A stretch of 64,000 nt of DNA from Apophysomyces variabilis (Eukaryota; Mucoromycota; Mucoromycetes; Mucorales; Mucoraceae). The position numbers and the translations under genes were made by a program. The notes beneath the pieces were generated by a model. The model did no database searches and had not been told where the DNA came from. It worked only from the letters and a program-made list of their open reading frames with translations. How positions within the stretch are numbered: position 1 is the stretch's first letter; each line of letters begins with the position of its first letter. Shown here piece by piece: positions 21,583-33,529 of the stretch. The stretch is taken from positions 294,693 to 358,692 of the forward strand of contig MZZL01000408.1 in assembly GCA_002749535.1 (NCBI GenBank), given 5' to 3'.

Positions 21583-23525
21583 ATGGTAGCGAACTTGAAA
21601 GGATCGCTGGAAATTCCAACTGTTTTTTTTCGGCCTTCGATGGATCATATCAACTACGTCTCGGCAGTTGTACCGCCGTCGGATAACAATGTACGCATAA
21701 AGAAATGGCTCTTAACACATTATCGGCATGCTGTCAAATCCAAAGAATGTGTACGACGATCTTTTCAAAGAAAAGAAATATCCGTCAACGGTAAAGTTGC
21801 TGAAGAAACGCGAATTTTGACAGCTGGAGATGTGGTGGAGGTTCGATATGACAGATCGATGGAAGAATTAGAACGGCTTAAACAAGTTGAAATGGACGTT
21901 CGATATCAAGATGAACACTTAGCTATCGTTTGGAAACCGGCAGGCCAAGTAAGCACAAGGAAAAGTGATATGCCGCTGCAACCGACCAAACATCTTTTTC
22001 TCTCTGTGTGTATATCTCTTAGAATTTTGGCATATTCGAAAGGGCACTACAGCATATGCTCCAAAATCCCACGGGTGAACGAGTATGGTGTATCTACAGT
22101 CTACAAAAGGCAGCTTCTGGTTTGGTAATACTATATGGAACGACATGACACCCAGCTCATTGTAACGATTTAACCAACAGTTACTCGTCGCGAAAACAGC
22201 AAAAGCACGAACATTGCTACTCGAAAGTTACGAAGCAAGCACAATCGATCTGCAAATGAGATTTATGTGTCATGGACACGTCCCACCTGATCTCTTAAGC
22301 AGGCTGCCAAACACCATTGCACCTACGACAGCAGCATCAGAGAATCTTGCCGAAAATCAGGAGGAAGATGATGAAGAAGAACAAGCAGCTACTTCAACAA
22401 ACGCTTTACAATTCATCAAACGGTTAAATGTTATCTCTGTGACACGATCGAATAATGCCGATTATATCACAACACTTGATCTCGACATGAGCACACCCCT
22501 ATCCAGCGTTGGCCTTCGTAGTCTTTTTTTCCACCACACGCCGTATCCTATCATTGGCAACTCGACCTATACCAAGTTCCTCAAATCCAGCCGAGATAAA
22601 GGACTATGCATGAGTCTGCTCCGAATCAGCTTAAACCATCCATACACCGGTGAACCGATCCAAATCCAAGGTACCGAACCTGAGAAGTTTGAGTTACTTC
22701 GGCAACGTGAGCAAAAGTTCTGGCGTCGAAAGATTGATCAAGAGTTGGAAGAAATGCGTAAAGCCGGACTGGAAGTGGATGATGCGAAATACTTCGACGA
22801 GCTTGAGATAAGCGACCGGAAAAAAAAGCCGTTAGCTTACGTTTTGGGTGAAAAGGTAGAGAATCAAACAAAAAAGGACAAGAGATAAGGAAGATCTCAT
22901 GTCTTCTTTTCTTCGATTACAGGAGTTTTGTGGTTTGCGATTTAAAGTAACCGAATCATGTCTGATCCCTCGACCCAGTTCTGAAACGTTAGTGTATGCG
23001 ACTGTACAATCCAATCCACGTCGCGTTTTGGATATTGGCACTGGGAGTGGCAACCTGCTCATATCTATATTGAAGATGCTACCAGAAGCAGTAGGTGTTG
23101 GCGTAGATATTAGTAAGGAGGCACTCGATGTGGCAATGCAAAACGCAACCAAACTAGACGTAGCAGATCGATGCACCTTTGTGCTGAAAGATATGGCTGA
23201 GCTTGAGCCGACGGAGTTATTTGATGTTGTGGTATGCAACCCTCCGTATCTGAATCTGGAGTATGTTAGCAAGCAAAAGGAACAAATGCAAATGCTTGAA
23301 CACGAACCATCCGACGCTTTATTTGCCAAAGAGCAAGGCTACGAATGGTATACAGTGCTAAGCAAGGTGGCACCCATGGTACTGCGCCCCAGCGGACGGG
23401 TGGTTTTGGAATGCGGTAAAGGCATGATAGAGCGCGTTAAAATCATTTGGAGCGGTTGGAAAGTGGTTGAAGTTCGGACAGATGCTCAAGGTTTCCAACG
23501 CTGTCTAGTTTTGGAAATGATATAA
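21583..23525 (+). CDS. S4/pseudouridine-synthase-like domain fused to PrmC/HemK glutamine methyltransferase
   Basis: Exons 21583-21948, 22023-22124, 22181-22855 and 22923-23525 give 581 aa in phase. Residues about 36-95 form an S4 RNA-binding domain (VRIKKWLLTHY, RKEISVNGKV, AGDVVEVRYD). Residues about 100-200 follow the RluA pseudouridine-synthase pattern (VRYQDEHLAIVWKPAGQ, ASGLLLVAKT). The catalytic HRLD motif is replaced by YSLQ, with Gln at residue 150, so that activity is probably lost. After an acidic linker, residues 370-580 are a class I methyltransferase: GLRFKVTESCLIPRP, VLDIGTGSGNLLIS and CNPPY (487-490). CNPPY is the PrmC/HemK signature for N5-methylation of the GGQ glutamine of release factors. 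An alternative start is the Met at 21640. Target could be mitochondrial or cytosolic; no clear presequence is seen. Confidence 0.88.
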
Positions 23526-23994
23526 TCCAAAAACCACCCAACAAGCGGTGCGGTTTTTTCTCTCCATAGAGCACTAAACAAACCATCGCATCAATTTGCA
23601 TAAAAGTCGTTTTTTAGAAATCATATTTTTCTCCAACTGTTCCACATGTGAATGCATAGCTTGAAAATAGAAAATGCCACATTTGAATAGGAATTCCATA
23701 TGCTTAAGAGACTCGTTCACTGTCCAAGTCCAAGTTTAATTAAAGCTTGATGTCGTGGAGCTCTCGCACTTACGAATAACACATGTAGCTAGTTATGGTT
23801 CTTTAGTTGGTTAGTTAAAGCACTCCAACACAGAAAACGCATACAGAGAAATTTTAGTAGACTGCGGTTAGGGCAGGGTTTGGACTGAAGTTCACATGCA
23901 ACAAAAGGCCAAATTAAGGGAAAAGAGTGACCTATAGACACAAAGATTTGGCTTTTGTCTCTAGAAACAATTTATTTGTGGGGTATCTCAGTGG
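23526..23994. other. Convergent intergenic gap
   Basis: This gap lies between the 3' ends of the HemK fusion gene (+) and CEP104 (-). It is AT-rich and I see nothing coding in it. Confidence 0.55.
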
Positions 23995-26900
23995 TTATTT
24001 TTTTCTTTTTATGATACCATTGGCACTTCCAGGTTTGAGAGTCTTCGTTGTCTTCCCTGTCGTACTTCGCTGGCCAAGTGGTACCTCACCAGACTTTTTC
24101 TCGGTTATTGTAGGCTTCTCGTATTGCCGAGATCGTGGGTTCTTTGGACAAGCGTTTTGTCCAAGTAAATGCTCTTTCCAATTTGCCTCGGTTGGAGGAT
24201 CTATCACTGTTAGGCAGAGAGAACATCGCGCTTCAGATGCATCGGCAATTTCTGAGAAGATAAGTATTACTACAATGATCTGTAAATCAAATATATCCAA
24301 TTGGCTTACCAGGACAGTTTTGCTTCAGTGTATGTTGAAGCCATTGTTCAACCGATATTGGTTGTTTGCACCGACCGCATTGTTTTACCGTGTGTTTCTT
24401 CGTACAGTCTGAGAACGCATGGTCACGTAATGTTGATATCTCCGTGATCTAAATGCACCATAGTCAATGTACGTTACTATCCTTATAACATCAGTTAACT
24501 TACGGTTTCACACATTGGACAGTTGGTAAGAACAGGGCAAGCATTGTAATAATGAGCAATTAACGTATCTTCGTTGAACTCCGGATTCACTTCGTCACAG
24601 AAAATACACACACTACAAGAGCGTTGGCATCAAATATGTTATTGTATGCTCACTTACTTGCTGGCTATATTTTTATTTTCTATCTGTCCAGCCTTCGTTT
24701 TTGGCTTTTTCGAGAGCTTAGGTGTGTTCCGACTTGTTGCGGTGCGAGCTACCGTATCCTGCAGAATAGATAGTAAAAGATATCTGTATATTTGTGTTAT
24801 ACCTTTTTTGTTACAGAACGTGCGTCTCCTGCCGTTTTTCTCACTATCATTTCATTGTATGGTCATAAATTTTTCTGTATCTTTGCTAAGCAAGCTTTAA
24901 CCACAAACCTTCCGCTTTCCCTGCGCGGGCTTTATTTTCAACGAGAGTCCTTTTCTTGATCCGAGAATCGCTCGACTTTTCGGAAAGGGCTGATGGAGGT
25001 TTAGCATTTTTAGTTCCCTTATGCAGTGTTAAAGACAAATCTAACTGTGTTGCGAGGTCTTTCAGCTCTAAGGGCCTATCTTTGGCGGGTCCGGACGCTA
25101 TCTGGAGGTTTTGCACCACCTGTGCAAAGGTTTTAACACAGTTTACACCAAAGCGTGAGAATAAGGTACCTCTGTCAGAGAAGTTCGCACACTGTCGTTG
25201 ATGTATGTCGAGATATTTTGGGAACCAACTTTGTCTATTATGCTGTTGAGGAGCTTTAATGCGGCCTCTCGTACCTCCTCATGGGAATGATTAAGGTAGG
25301 ATACAGTGAACTCCATAAGACCTTCCAGCTCTATCACACCATCTGGTTGGGTTTGAGCTACTCCGAGTTCAATAATTGTCTCTTCCACCAATTCAAGTCG
25401 AGCTTTGGCCTCTTTGTGGTTATAGATGGGTCGCTGCGCATGACCGAAAATGATGGGAAGGACTGGATATATCTTTGCTAATTTAAGAACAAGCCGAACG
25501 GCAGCCTGCCGGATACGAATGTTGTTATCTCCAGCTCTTTTCAATAGAGCCAGGAATGCCCGCTCCAACACCTGGGTGAATAGAATATTGCCTTGACTAA
25601 CGGTAACACAAAGCACTGTTCATGACCAAACAGTTAGCGCCATTGTTTGTGGTTCGCCCTTTTTCTCCGCAGACATACAATTTAACGTCTCCCACATAGT
25701 AATTGCCATACTGACTATGCCTTCTCTGGAATCTCGTATCGCAGCTTGAAGCATCATTACCGTGGCATCAATAAACAGGATATGATTATTATCATCACTG
25801 CTGGGTTGATGGAATAAGTCAGTCAACCTGTCGCTATAGCCTGCTTGACAAAGTTTATATGCACGCTGGATGCAACCCTCTATATATGTTAATCCCCGTT
25901 CACGGCATTTGCCTTTAACGCTTAAAACGCAAGCGACCACATCTTCTCCAAACACGTTTGTAGCAGAAACGAAGTTGATTTTATCCTCGTCTGTTAGTGG
26001 TTCTGGGATGTTGTCTGGGTCATCTATTCCTGACTTTTCGTTCACATCAGCGAGACTGGTGGTATTCGTGAATGAAAACTCTTTGTCAAGGTCATCGCGT
26101 AGATTAGATCCAATAAGGCACTCTTCGTTTAATGAGAGCTTGTTTTCCCAGGTTCCGCCCATCTGTGCTTCCCAGGGATGCTGGTCAGTGCTCTCAGGGA
26201 AATTTTCCAGTAACGTGAGGTCGGTGGTGTTGTCGCAAGCTGGCACCGTATGCTATGATTTTTTGCTTGTATTAGGACAGTCATCTGATCAAGCTGGATT
26301 ACCTCAGTATGCCCTTCATTTGATATGTTGAGGGGTACCACTTGACCGCTGCTCGTTACTCGAATCCCAGCTTGTTGCAGCAGCTTTGCTGAAGATAACT
26401 TAATCTCGTTGATGTCGGCCTACAATACGTCGGATTTTTTGTTTAACACAGCCAGTTATGTGCGCGATACCTTAATCTTTCCAGCTTCATCGTAATCTTT
26501 GGTTTCTACAGCCTGCTTTTTGCTCATTTCCAAACCATCAAGAATGCTTGCAAATTGAGAAAGCTTGTCACCCAGCACCTTGTATATCTTCGCCAACTGG
26601 AAGGCTTCATCTACGAGGCTGGATTAAGAAGTGACAAAAGCAAGCGAAAAGTAACCTTTAGCTGCTTGTTTCTCAGCGTGAAGGAGAGCAGATATCCATT
26701 GTTGAAGCTCGATCTCCACCACAGCAGAAGCAGAGAGATTATTGACAATGCTATGATTGCTTGAAACGCTGCTTCTTCGAGTGGAGCAACTTAATAGGCT
26801 AACATCATCTAAGGATCGGCGAAGATTCCCATCGGCACATTTCTTCAAAGAAAGAAGCCGTAAAAGCTTTGTATTTGGGTACTATTGAACTTACGCTATC

Positions 26901-27725
26901 ACCACTAGAAGTCGGCGTTGGTTGGCCCAGTATGTTTAATGCAATGATACCAATCTAAATGCATCTAGATTGTGAGTATCTTTATTCTACAGTGATTTTC
27001 GTACTGTTTGCGCTTGTTCAATTGCATATTAACCATACACATAAAAGGTAAAATGATGGTAATGACAAAGAAGAAATGTACCTGATTATAGCTATTGAGC
27101 TTGTTTTGATGGCAATTACGCGCAACAAGACGAACGTATTCAGCATCGGCGTTGATTTTGATGGATTTTAATTCGCGCGCTCTGTATTGGGCGCGTGCAT
27201 TATTGTCGAAGCAGACGTATCTAAACATAGTGTCTACGTTTGTATATTCCAACGGACTGAAGCATAAGCATACCCCAGCCGAGTGAACTCAATTAACATG
27301 TCATCATCGTCGTTGTCGTCTTGATTTGCAGGGGGGAGCTCCTGATCATTTTCCCGCAGTTCATCTGACTCTTTCAGTACACCTATATAGACATCAATTT
27401 TTGTAGCAATTTTGTAATGGTGAGAAAGAATTTGAATCTTGGTGATATGGGAAGGCCCAGATTGTAAATGTATGATTAAATCCTGCGGATAAGTAGGATA
27501 CCTAAAGAGGGAGGAGTTTGTATGATAGTCTAATCAAGGAACATTCGATGCTGTATACTTTTTTGTCTGCCAGCCCTTGATTTTAAGATCGCTTTCAAGG
27601 GTATTGGATCTCGTCATGTCACACGATCGACAACCGGGATCTGAAACGATGAGTTGCTCAGGGCTAAAGTCATCGTCCCATGATGAGCAGTGAGCTATTT
27701 CGTAATGAAGAACGTTCGCTGTCAT
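23995..27725 (-). CDS. CEP104: CEP104-like protein (ciliary-tip / centriole TOG protein)
   Basis: CEP104 binds EB proteins, tubulin and CP110 at centrioles and cilium tips. On the minus strand the order of the family is complete. The N-terminal jelly-roll comes first (WDDDFSPEQLIVSDPG, GPSHITKIQILSHHYKIATK, YRARELKSIKIN, NSYNQ then IGIIALNILG). Coiled coil follows (LGDKLSQFASILDGLEMSKK, YDEAGKIK). A TOG-type helical array spans about 25950-25150 (LERAFLALLKRAGDNNIRIR). The C-terminal cysteine/histidine zinc fingers are CIFCDEVNPEFNEDTLIAHY, CGRCKQPISVEQWLQHTLKQ and CSLCLTVIDPP with ANWKEHLLGQNACPKN, ending in a basic tail. There are about ten exons; one junction near 27250 has two possible acceptors. 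The start is ATG 27725. I see no inactivating lesion. It is unexpected if the host lacks flagella. Confidence 0.88.
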
Positions 27726-28392
27726 TCCTGAGCCAATTCAATGAGGAAAAGAGAAGAAGTAGAAGAAGTAGAAAAAAAGAGGAGAGAAATCGAAGACTCG
27801 TGCTGCATGACCGTATTTTTTTTCGGCGCACATGGTCTCTTGGAAATAGTGATAAAGCGGAGTAGCATGATCGAAATCTACATGTAAAAGTATAGCGAAT
27901 CTCGGCTGCAGATGCGTTCTTGTTGAACTAGTAACTCATTGGGTCTTGTCCCTAGTGCAAGTCAAGCTTCGGATAATGTTCATGTGCCGAGTCCTTCGGA
28001 TGTGCTTCTTCAAAACACTGTAAACAAACGATGCCATTCGATGCTACACCCCATGTGCGCATACCCAGGATATAGAAATGTACAATATCCTTAGATATCT
28101 TTACGATCTTTTATCGTCTTCGTAATAGCCCAGTTGAATACTGTTGTCATAAAACATCTTGTGGGTATAATCCGTTAGAAAGTGCTACGATGCCAGATCA
28201 ATAAGGTTAAACATGGAGTACTACTGTCTGCTCCCCACTGCCATGGTCCATCTCGTTTGTGCTGGTTTAGGGAATCACCAATCTGCTATATTTCTTACTT
28301 GCTTTTCTCCCTGTTGTTCGTCTAATTCGTCTTTGCCTCCATGACATACTGGTGTTGTACAATCTTTACCATAGGCACAGACTTAGAATATG
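27726..28392. other. Intergenic upstream of CEP104
   Basis: A purine-rich stretch (27745-27795) lies immediately upstream of the CEP104 start on the opposite strand. I see no supported gene. Confidence 0.5.
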
Positions 28393-29160
28393 TCAGGTAC
28401 AGCAAGGCAAAACCCTGATAGACGTTAGTGCCAGCGGTGAATTGTCTGGCTTTTGTAGATTTTTGCGAATCTGACCAGCATGCTTTTCTTTGCATTTACA
28501 TGTCTGCTTTGCTTTCAATTCGTATAAAGTCCTCATACTTTGTAATTTTGCCTCGTGTTTGATTCGGATGTAGTATGCCATTGTACGAGAGAATATCTCG
28601 AAGTCTGGGTTGGATGTACACAGTAAGACATGTATCAACAGGTTGACCAAATTAAACATGAACCGATAAAGCGATGCGAAAGATCATCTTCATAAAATTT
28701 CTTCTTCATAACAGATAGCCCATTCTTTGGAGAAAGCACAAGAGGCTGGCACTAGGTCCCTAGTATACGCAAATATGTCATAGCGCTGATGGTATACCTT
28801 GGGCTAGCACGCGATCCGCTGCCGGAATGCAGGTAAATGTCGCTTGGCAATTATCGAAAAGTCTTTACATGGATAGGTTAAGTCAAGTTTTCCTGATGTA
28901 GGAATGAATATGCGTAAACGCTGTTCTGCTGTAGACGCTGATGTAATACAATGGCCCGCTAATAATCTGCCATATTTGTTGGCGAGTTGCGATTCCACAA
29001 TGTAGAGAGCATGTAGTAACTCAACCGTATCCGCAATCCACATTCTTGTTGCCTGTCGCCTCCCTTTTTGTGCAGTACGAGCTGATTATGGTTTGGGAAG
29101 AACGCAGGACTGTTTTTGTCGCAGTCTTGAAACCGTACCTGATGTACCGCGAAACACATC
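28393..29160 (-). pseudogene. Unrecognised minus-strand relic
   Basis: Three open pieces follow each other on the minus strand. One begins at 29160 (VHQVRFQDCDKNSPAFFPNH), one spans 29043-28804 (DTVELLHALYIVESQLANKY, then SGKLDLTYPCKDFSIIAK) and one spans 28659-28393 (FNLVNLLIHVLLC). The first two join if one base is removed near 29043. Composition looks like a former protein, but no family is recognised. The pieces could belong to a decayed host gene or to a transposon-encoded ORF. Confidence 0.35.
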
Positions 29161-29529
29161 TCTATCTCTAAAGGTACAGGTGGGCTACGACCTTGATTTT
29201 CATAAATACGATAAATTGGCCTTCGTCCAATGAGGTAAATCTTTTAATCATTCCTAAAGTGCGCAAATAGTTTGGAAGAATTAGAAGTATTTATTTGTTT
29301 GGAACTAGAATATTGAAACGTGTTCTTTGATCTTTACACGTTCATGGCAATGAGTTAAACTGCATTAGGAAGTTACTCAAAAATCATTGGTAGAAAGTTG
29401 GAACTTCAGTAAATTTGTACGACCGGAGCAAATGAGAGCTCAGCGCACCCGAACATCTTAAGCTCTTGGCGCTGATTCAAAGATTTTGCTTCTTTCACTC
29501 GTTCTTCCTTCTTCGTAACATATACACCA
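29161..29529. other. Intergenic, promoter side of the next gene
   Basis: This is AT-rich sequence separating the relic (-) from the next gene (+). I see nothing else in it. Confidence 0.5.
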
Positions 29530-30753
29530 ATGGTCGAATTATCCATTCCTTCAACAAATGTAAAGCGGTCTAAAAAGCCTGTACCATTATTTGGTCTTTT
29601 CCGCAAAAGCAAGCCGACCGATCCGATTCGTTCACCAAGAATAGATCAACTCGGTTCTGGTTTCAACGTACCCGTATCCTCGATTGTACCTGAACCAACA
29701 TTATCAGATCCATACGCTCCTCCTAATATAAAAAATACTTATTCATCCCGAAAAGCTCCATGCACACCCAATTCGGAACAAACTAATGCGCGACACTACG
29801 GCAGACCACGTTCAAAATCCCTCGGAAAAGACAGTTCTGCTCATAGCCAATTCCGCCCTTGCGCACGTAGTCTGACGGTACGAGAACAAACCCTTAACAA
29901 ACTCTGCCAGCGTGAATTACTTGGATCCAATGCAGACGCTGTCCCACCATCCCATCCGATTCCTCCGTTACCGGCTATTCCATTTCAGCATCAGGGGATA
30001 CCAATGTCGCCCCGTAAACCAGCAGCTCCGATAACCACAGCGCCGAACTCCCCTCTGCTGCCTAATCATCACCATGGTATACGTAAAATTTCATCGGCAC
30101 ATGATCTGCACAAGGCAGCTAAACATCAACGGGACCGCATTAATGCTACAGTTGAGAGGATACCTTTGCCCAAAGTCGATCTTGCTCGATCCAGGTCCTT
30201 AAATACTCCGAAGAAGCCACGTCTGCCCGAAGTTGCATCTGAAGTACCCTTGCCATCGAACAATCCCGCTCGACAAGCGCCGAGGTTAGGAGGTCATATC
30301 AGGGTTGCTTCTGCATCGGACTCAACCAGAAGATATGATGGAAGTTTTAGAGGAAAGGACGATGATGACGATGATGATGATATACCATTAGCAGCAGCAG
30401 CAGGGATGGTCCCGCTCTCTGCCGCTCCCAAGAAACGGACAAACAACAAACATCGACCTTCTTCTCTGCTCAATGACAATGATGAAGATGAAGATGATAA
30501 GGACCTCGTTCCAATTGCAGTACTCGCTCAAAAGGAATCAATCAAGGATCAGGATGAATATCTATCTGCGGCAGACAAGTATAAAGAAAAGGTTAAAGAA
30601 CGCCTAAATCTAGACAAGGGTAACGAGGATGATGACGATGATGACATACCAATATCCATATCGCATATGCGAACCCTTCGTAATCAACCACAACAGACAT
30701 CTCGACCAGCAGTGATGGATATGTGGAGCTCACCTGCCACTCAAATGGTGTGA
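29530..30753 (+). CDS. Intrinsically disordered Pro/Ser/Asp-rich protein (unknown function)
   Basis: A single exon of 407 aa starts at ATG 29530. The N-terminus (KRSKKPVPLFGLFRKSKP) is basic and amphipathic. The middle is Pro/Ser/Arg-rich with several SP sites and PPLPAIP-type SH3-ligand motifs. The C-terminal third carries three acidic runs each followed by a short hydrophobic pattern: DDDDDIPLAAAA, DDKDLVPIAVLA and DDDDDDIPISIS. I know this acidic plus [IL]-[VP]-x-hydrophobic arrangement from uncharacterised fungal proteins but cannot name a family. No catalytic domain or membrane segment is seen. A scaffold or cortical adaptor is possible. Confidence 0.75.
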   Translation: MVELSIPSTNVKRSKKPVPLFGLFRKSKPTDPIRSPRIDQLGSGFNVPVSSIVPEPTLSDPYAPPNIKNTYSSRKAPCTPNSEQTNARHYGRPRSKSLGKDSSAHSQFRPCARSLTVREQTLNKLCQRELLGSNADAVPPSHPIPPLPAIPFQHQGIPMSPRKPAAPITTAPNSPLLPNHHHGIRKISSAHDLHKAAKHQRDRINATVERIPLPKVDLARSRSLNTPKKPRLPEVASEVPLPSNNPARQAPRLGGHIRVASASDSTRRYDGSFRGKDDDDDDDDIPLAAAAGMVPLSAAPKKRTNNKHRPSSLLNDNDEDEDDKDLVPIAVLAQKESIKDQDEYLSAADKYKEKVKERLNLDKGNEDDDDDDIPISISHMRTLRNQPQQTSRPAVMDMWSSPATQMV

Positions 30754-33529
30754 TCCTCTTTTTTTTTAAGAATCTTCCAATGTATTTTTTCGGGATCGAT
30801 CTCTGCTATATGCTTTGATCCCACTGTAAACTTTGCAGCTTTCTCTCAAGTATCTTTCCCAAAGACATCTACCGTATAAAAGTATTTTTCTCATATCGAA
30901 TTTTGTTTACTGTTATTGTTATTATTTGCTATTTAGATAAAGGAATTCATCTTCTGTACAACTCATGGCTGGACGCTTTGGCTAGTTTGCACGTTGCCCA
31001 ATATAATTGATAATGGCTGGTGAAGTACCCAGGCGACTGGAATACTCGTAATCGTTAGTGCGAATTTTGCGTTTCTCTATTGGTCATCCGTTGTTTATCG
31101 TGATTTACTTGGTGTTACAAGAAACGCGTTTGATTTCCAAAATTTATTGCAGTTTGCAGAGAAATTGTTCAAGAAGTGTCGGAGACAGATTGGCTCATCT
31201 TTCCCGGCATTCCATAATAGAACAAGGATGCCATCTGATAGCCCTAGCCTTGTTCAGTAGAAATGACTTCGCATAATCGACGGTATACGTTGCCACTGAA
31301 AAAGAAGGTTCTGTAGTCGGACTTCATCATCAGCTTCATATTAAGCAAATCTTGTGCTGCATGTACCCGCCTAACTCGCTAAACCTGTAATGTACTGCTT
31401 CCTATGCAAGAACCCGCAACTTAAGCATGGGACATTAGGAAAATATCCTTGTCTTTTCATCCAGAAAGCTAAAGAATGTAGGAACAGAATGGCAGGGTAA
31501 CGGTAATTAATATTAATTGACATTCAGCATGAAGAACTTCAGCGGATGAAAACGTTGACATAACAGCGAACAGATAGTCCCAGATATTTACACTATATCC
31601 ATATCAATTTGGCATTTATTTCTTTCAGATGCTTTACGACTCGCCTTTTATTTGACATAGAACTCGAGACACCATGGTTACTATTCTGATTACATATCTT
31701 CATACTTGGACGTATAGGACAAGCCTGGAATGGAAAGTACTGAAGAACAAGCCAAAAAACAAGGAATGTCACTTTTTCCCCGCTGATATGACAAACGTCA
31801 CCTTATTCAAGAAGTGCTCCGATTATTTTCTCGATTCATTGCTCTGTATACCAGTAAGGAACAAAAAATGAATAATTAAGGAATATTGATTCATAAAGGA
31901 ATGAGTGTCAAGATCAAAGCATAACCACATGGCGAGAAACGGTGAGTAATTTTCCGTTTTCGAAGCAGGACAGGAGAGCTCGACTATCGTACGGTCTTTT
32001 CAGAGCGGCTTAATTACTACGTTTAATCAGTGCAGCCTTATATGATCACGCCAACATAAGATCCCCTTCAGACGTTTGGTCACCAAGCATGCTACGGTAG
32101 CGAAGTGTCTCAATAAATGCAACGATGTCACATCTCACGAGGTAGCCCAATCTTTGCCTTCATAGCATTCACAAATTCTCATAGTCGCTTTCAGATAATA
32201 AGAAGGTGAGACAGGCCTAAGACCGATACTTCTACGTGACACATTAGGGAATTGCCCCGACCATTGTGACATATCCATCTCACACAGCATGTTCGAGTCT
32301 CCAGGTGAATTTTTCTGTGCACCCCAGCAGAGCCAAATTTATGTGGTAGACTTGCCACACGCAAACGCTTGAATAAAGCTACTTCAGGGTCAATTACTTG
32401 TTCGAACCACGATACTAATCACAACGCAAATTATTTAGTCATCTAAGTTATGATGAACTTCATATGTGTAGGATCGTTCTAAGCTGATAGTTGATGATCT
32501 AACAATGACAACCAACAGTAGCTTGGGTAATGCGCTCTGGGAAGTGATACTTAACGCTGTTTAGCCTAATCTGAAGCGGCATTGCGTAAGTGAAGTAATT
32601 TTGTATCCCATTTATGGGCTCTATGGCTCAAGATATCGCTTGCCCTCATAACAGATAAAACAGTTGGAATACAAAGGCAGACAGCTGAGCCTTTATGCTA
32701 CATTTATCCATCTACATGCGTTGTGAATGGATAGAGGTTACACCAAACAGCGTATCACTATTCTTGCAGGGTTCTGCATGACAAACAAATGTGTATACGC
32801 GACCAACTGAGAGTGGATAAATGTGAGCAAATCAATTGTGCTAATAGCTACCATACGTCTCATAAATGTGGGCAAGTGTTCCATTGCTTCATATGAGTGT
32901 AGCCTCACCTACTGACATAACAAAACACGAATGTGACACATTCGGCGACGATGCAAATGCCAATCTGTAATTACTGTTCCGTGGATGATGGATATCTCAT
33001 ATATCTTGGAACAGTAAATACTGATGCGTCTTAAAACATGCACATAATGTCTGTTACATATGCGGTAGCAAAGCAGAGTCAAACCTTGCAAAGTTGCGCA
33101 ACAGTTAGCTTCTGTGTTCCAATCACTTCGTGGAGCGTTTTCTTCAGAGCCTCCAAATCGGCCAGGGAAATTTAAGACCTGCTGAGAGCAGGAAAGAGAT
33201 GGGAAAGGATGACTCCATTGTGTTTGGCGCTCGTCTGTCTGGTCCTATGTAAGAAGCTCTATGCTGCGGTGAACGGGGACCTATTTGTGTAACTCCATGG
33301 CTGGATTGCAGGCTGTTCATCAGAACATACGCATAGTCTGCAATTCTACAAGGTTTGCAACCAGCAAGAACCCAGTCTTTTGTGATGGTCCATTTCTTGT
33401 ATATTGAGAAAGTGTTGCTCTGACACTGCAACCACAAAAGCAAAGTAACTTGCTTGTGTCACAGTGGACAAAAAGCCAATTTCTTTGAGCCACACGAGAT
33501 TATCTTCTCTTCTTCTCTTCTCCAAAAAC
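30754..33529. other. 2.8-kb intergenic region, nothing recognised
   Basis: I see no supported gene on either strand; the longest open stretches (31058-31276 and 33346-33678) lack coding character. The last 40 bases before 33530 are pyrimidine-rich (tcttctcttcttctcttctcc), common before starts in this window. Confidence 0.5.

Noticed and set aside
32380..32430. GGTTCGAA-like motif suggesting a tRNA T-arm on the minus strand
   Set aside because: No 5-bp T stem, acceptor stem or anticodon arm could be drawn around it.
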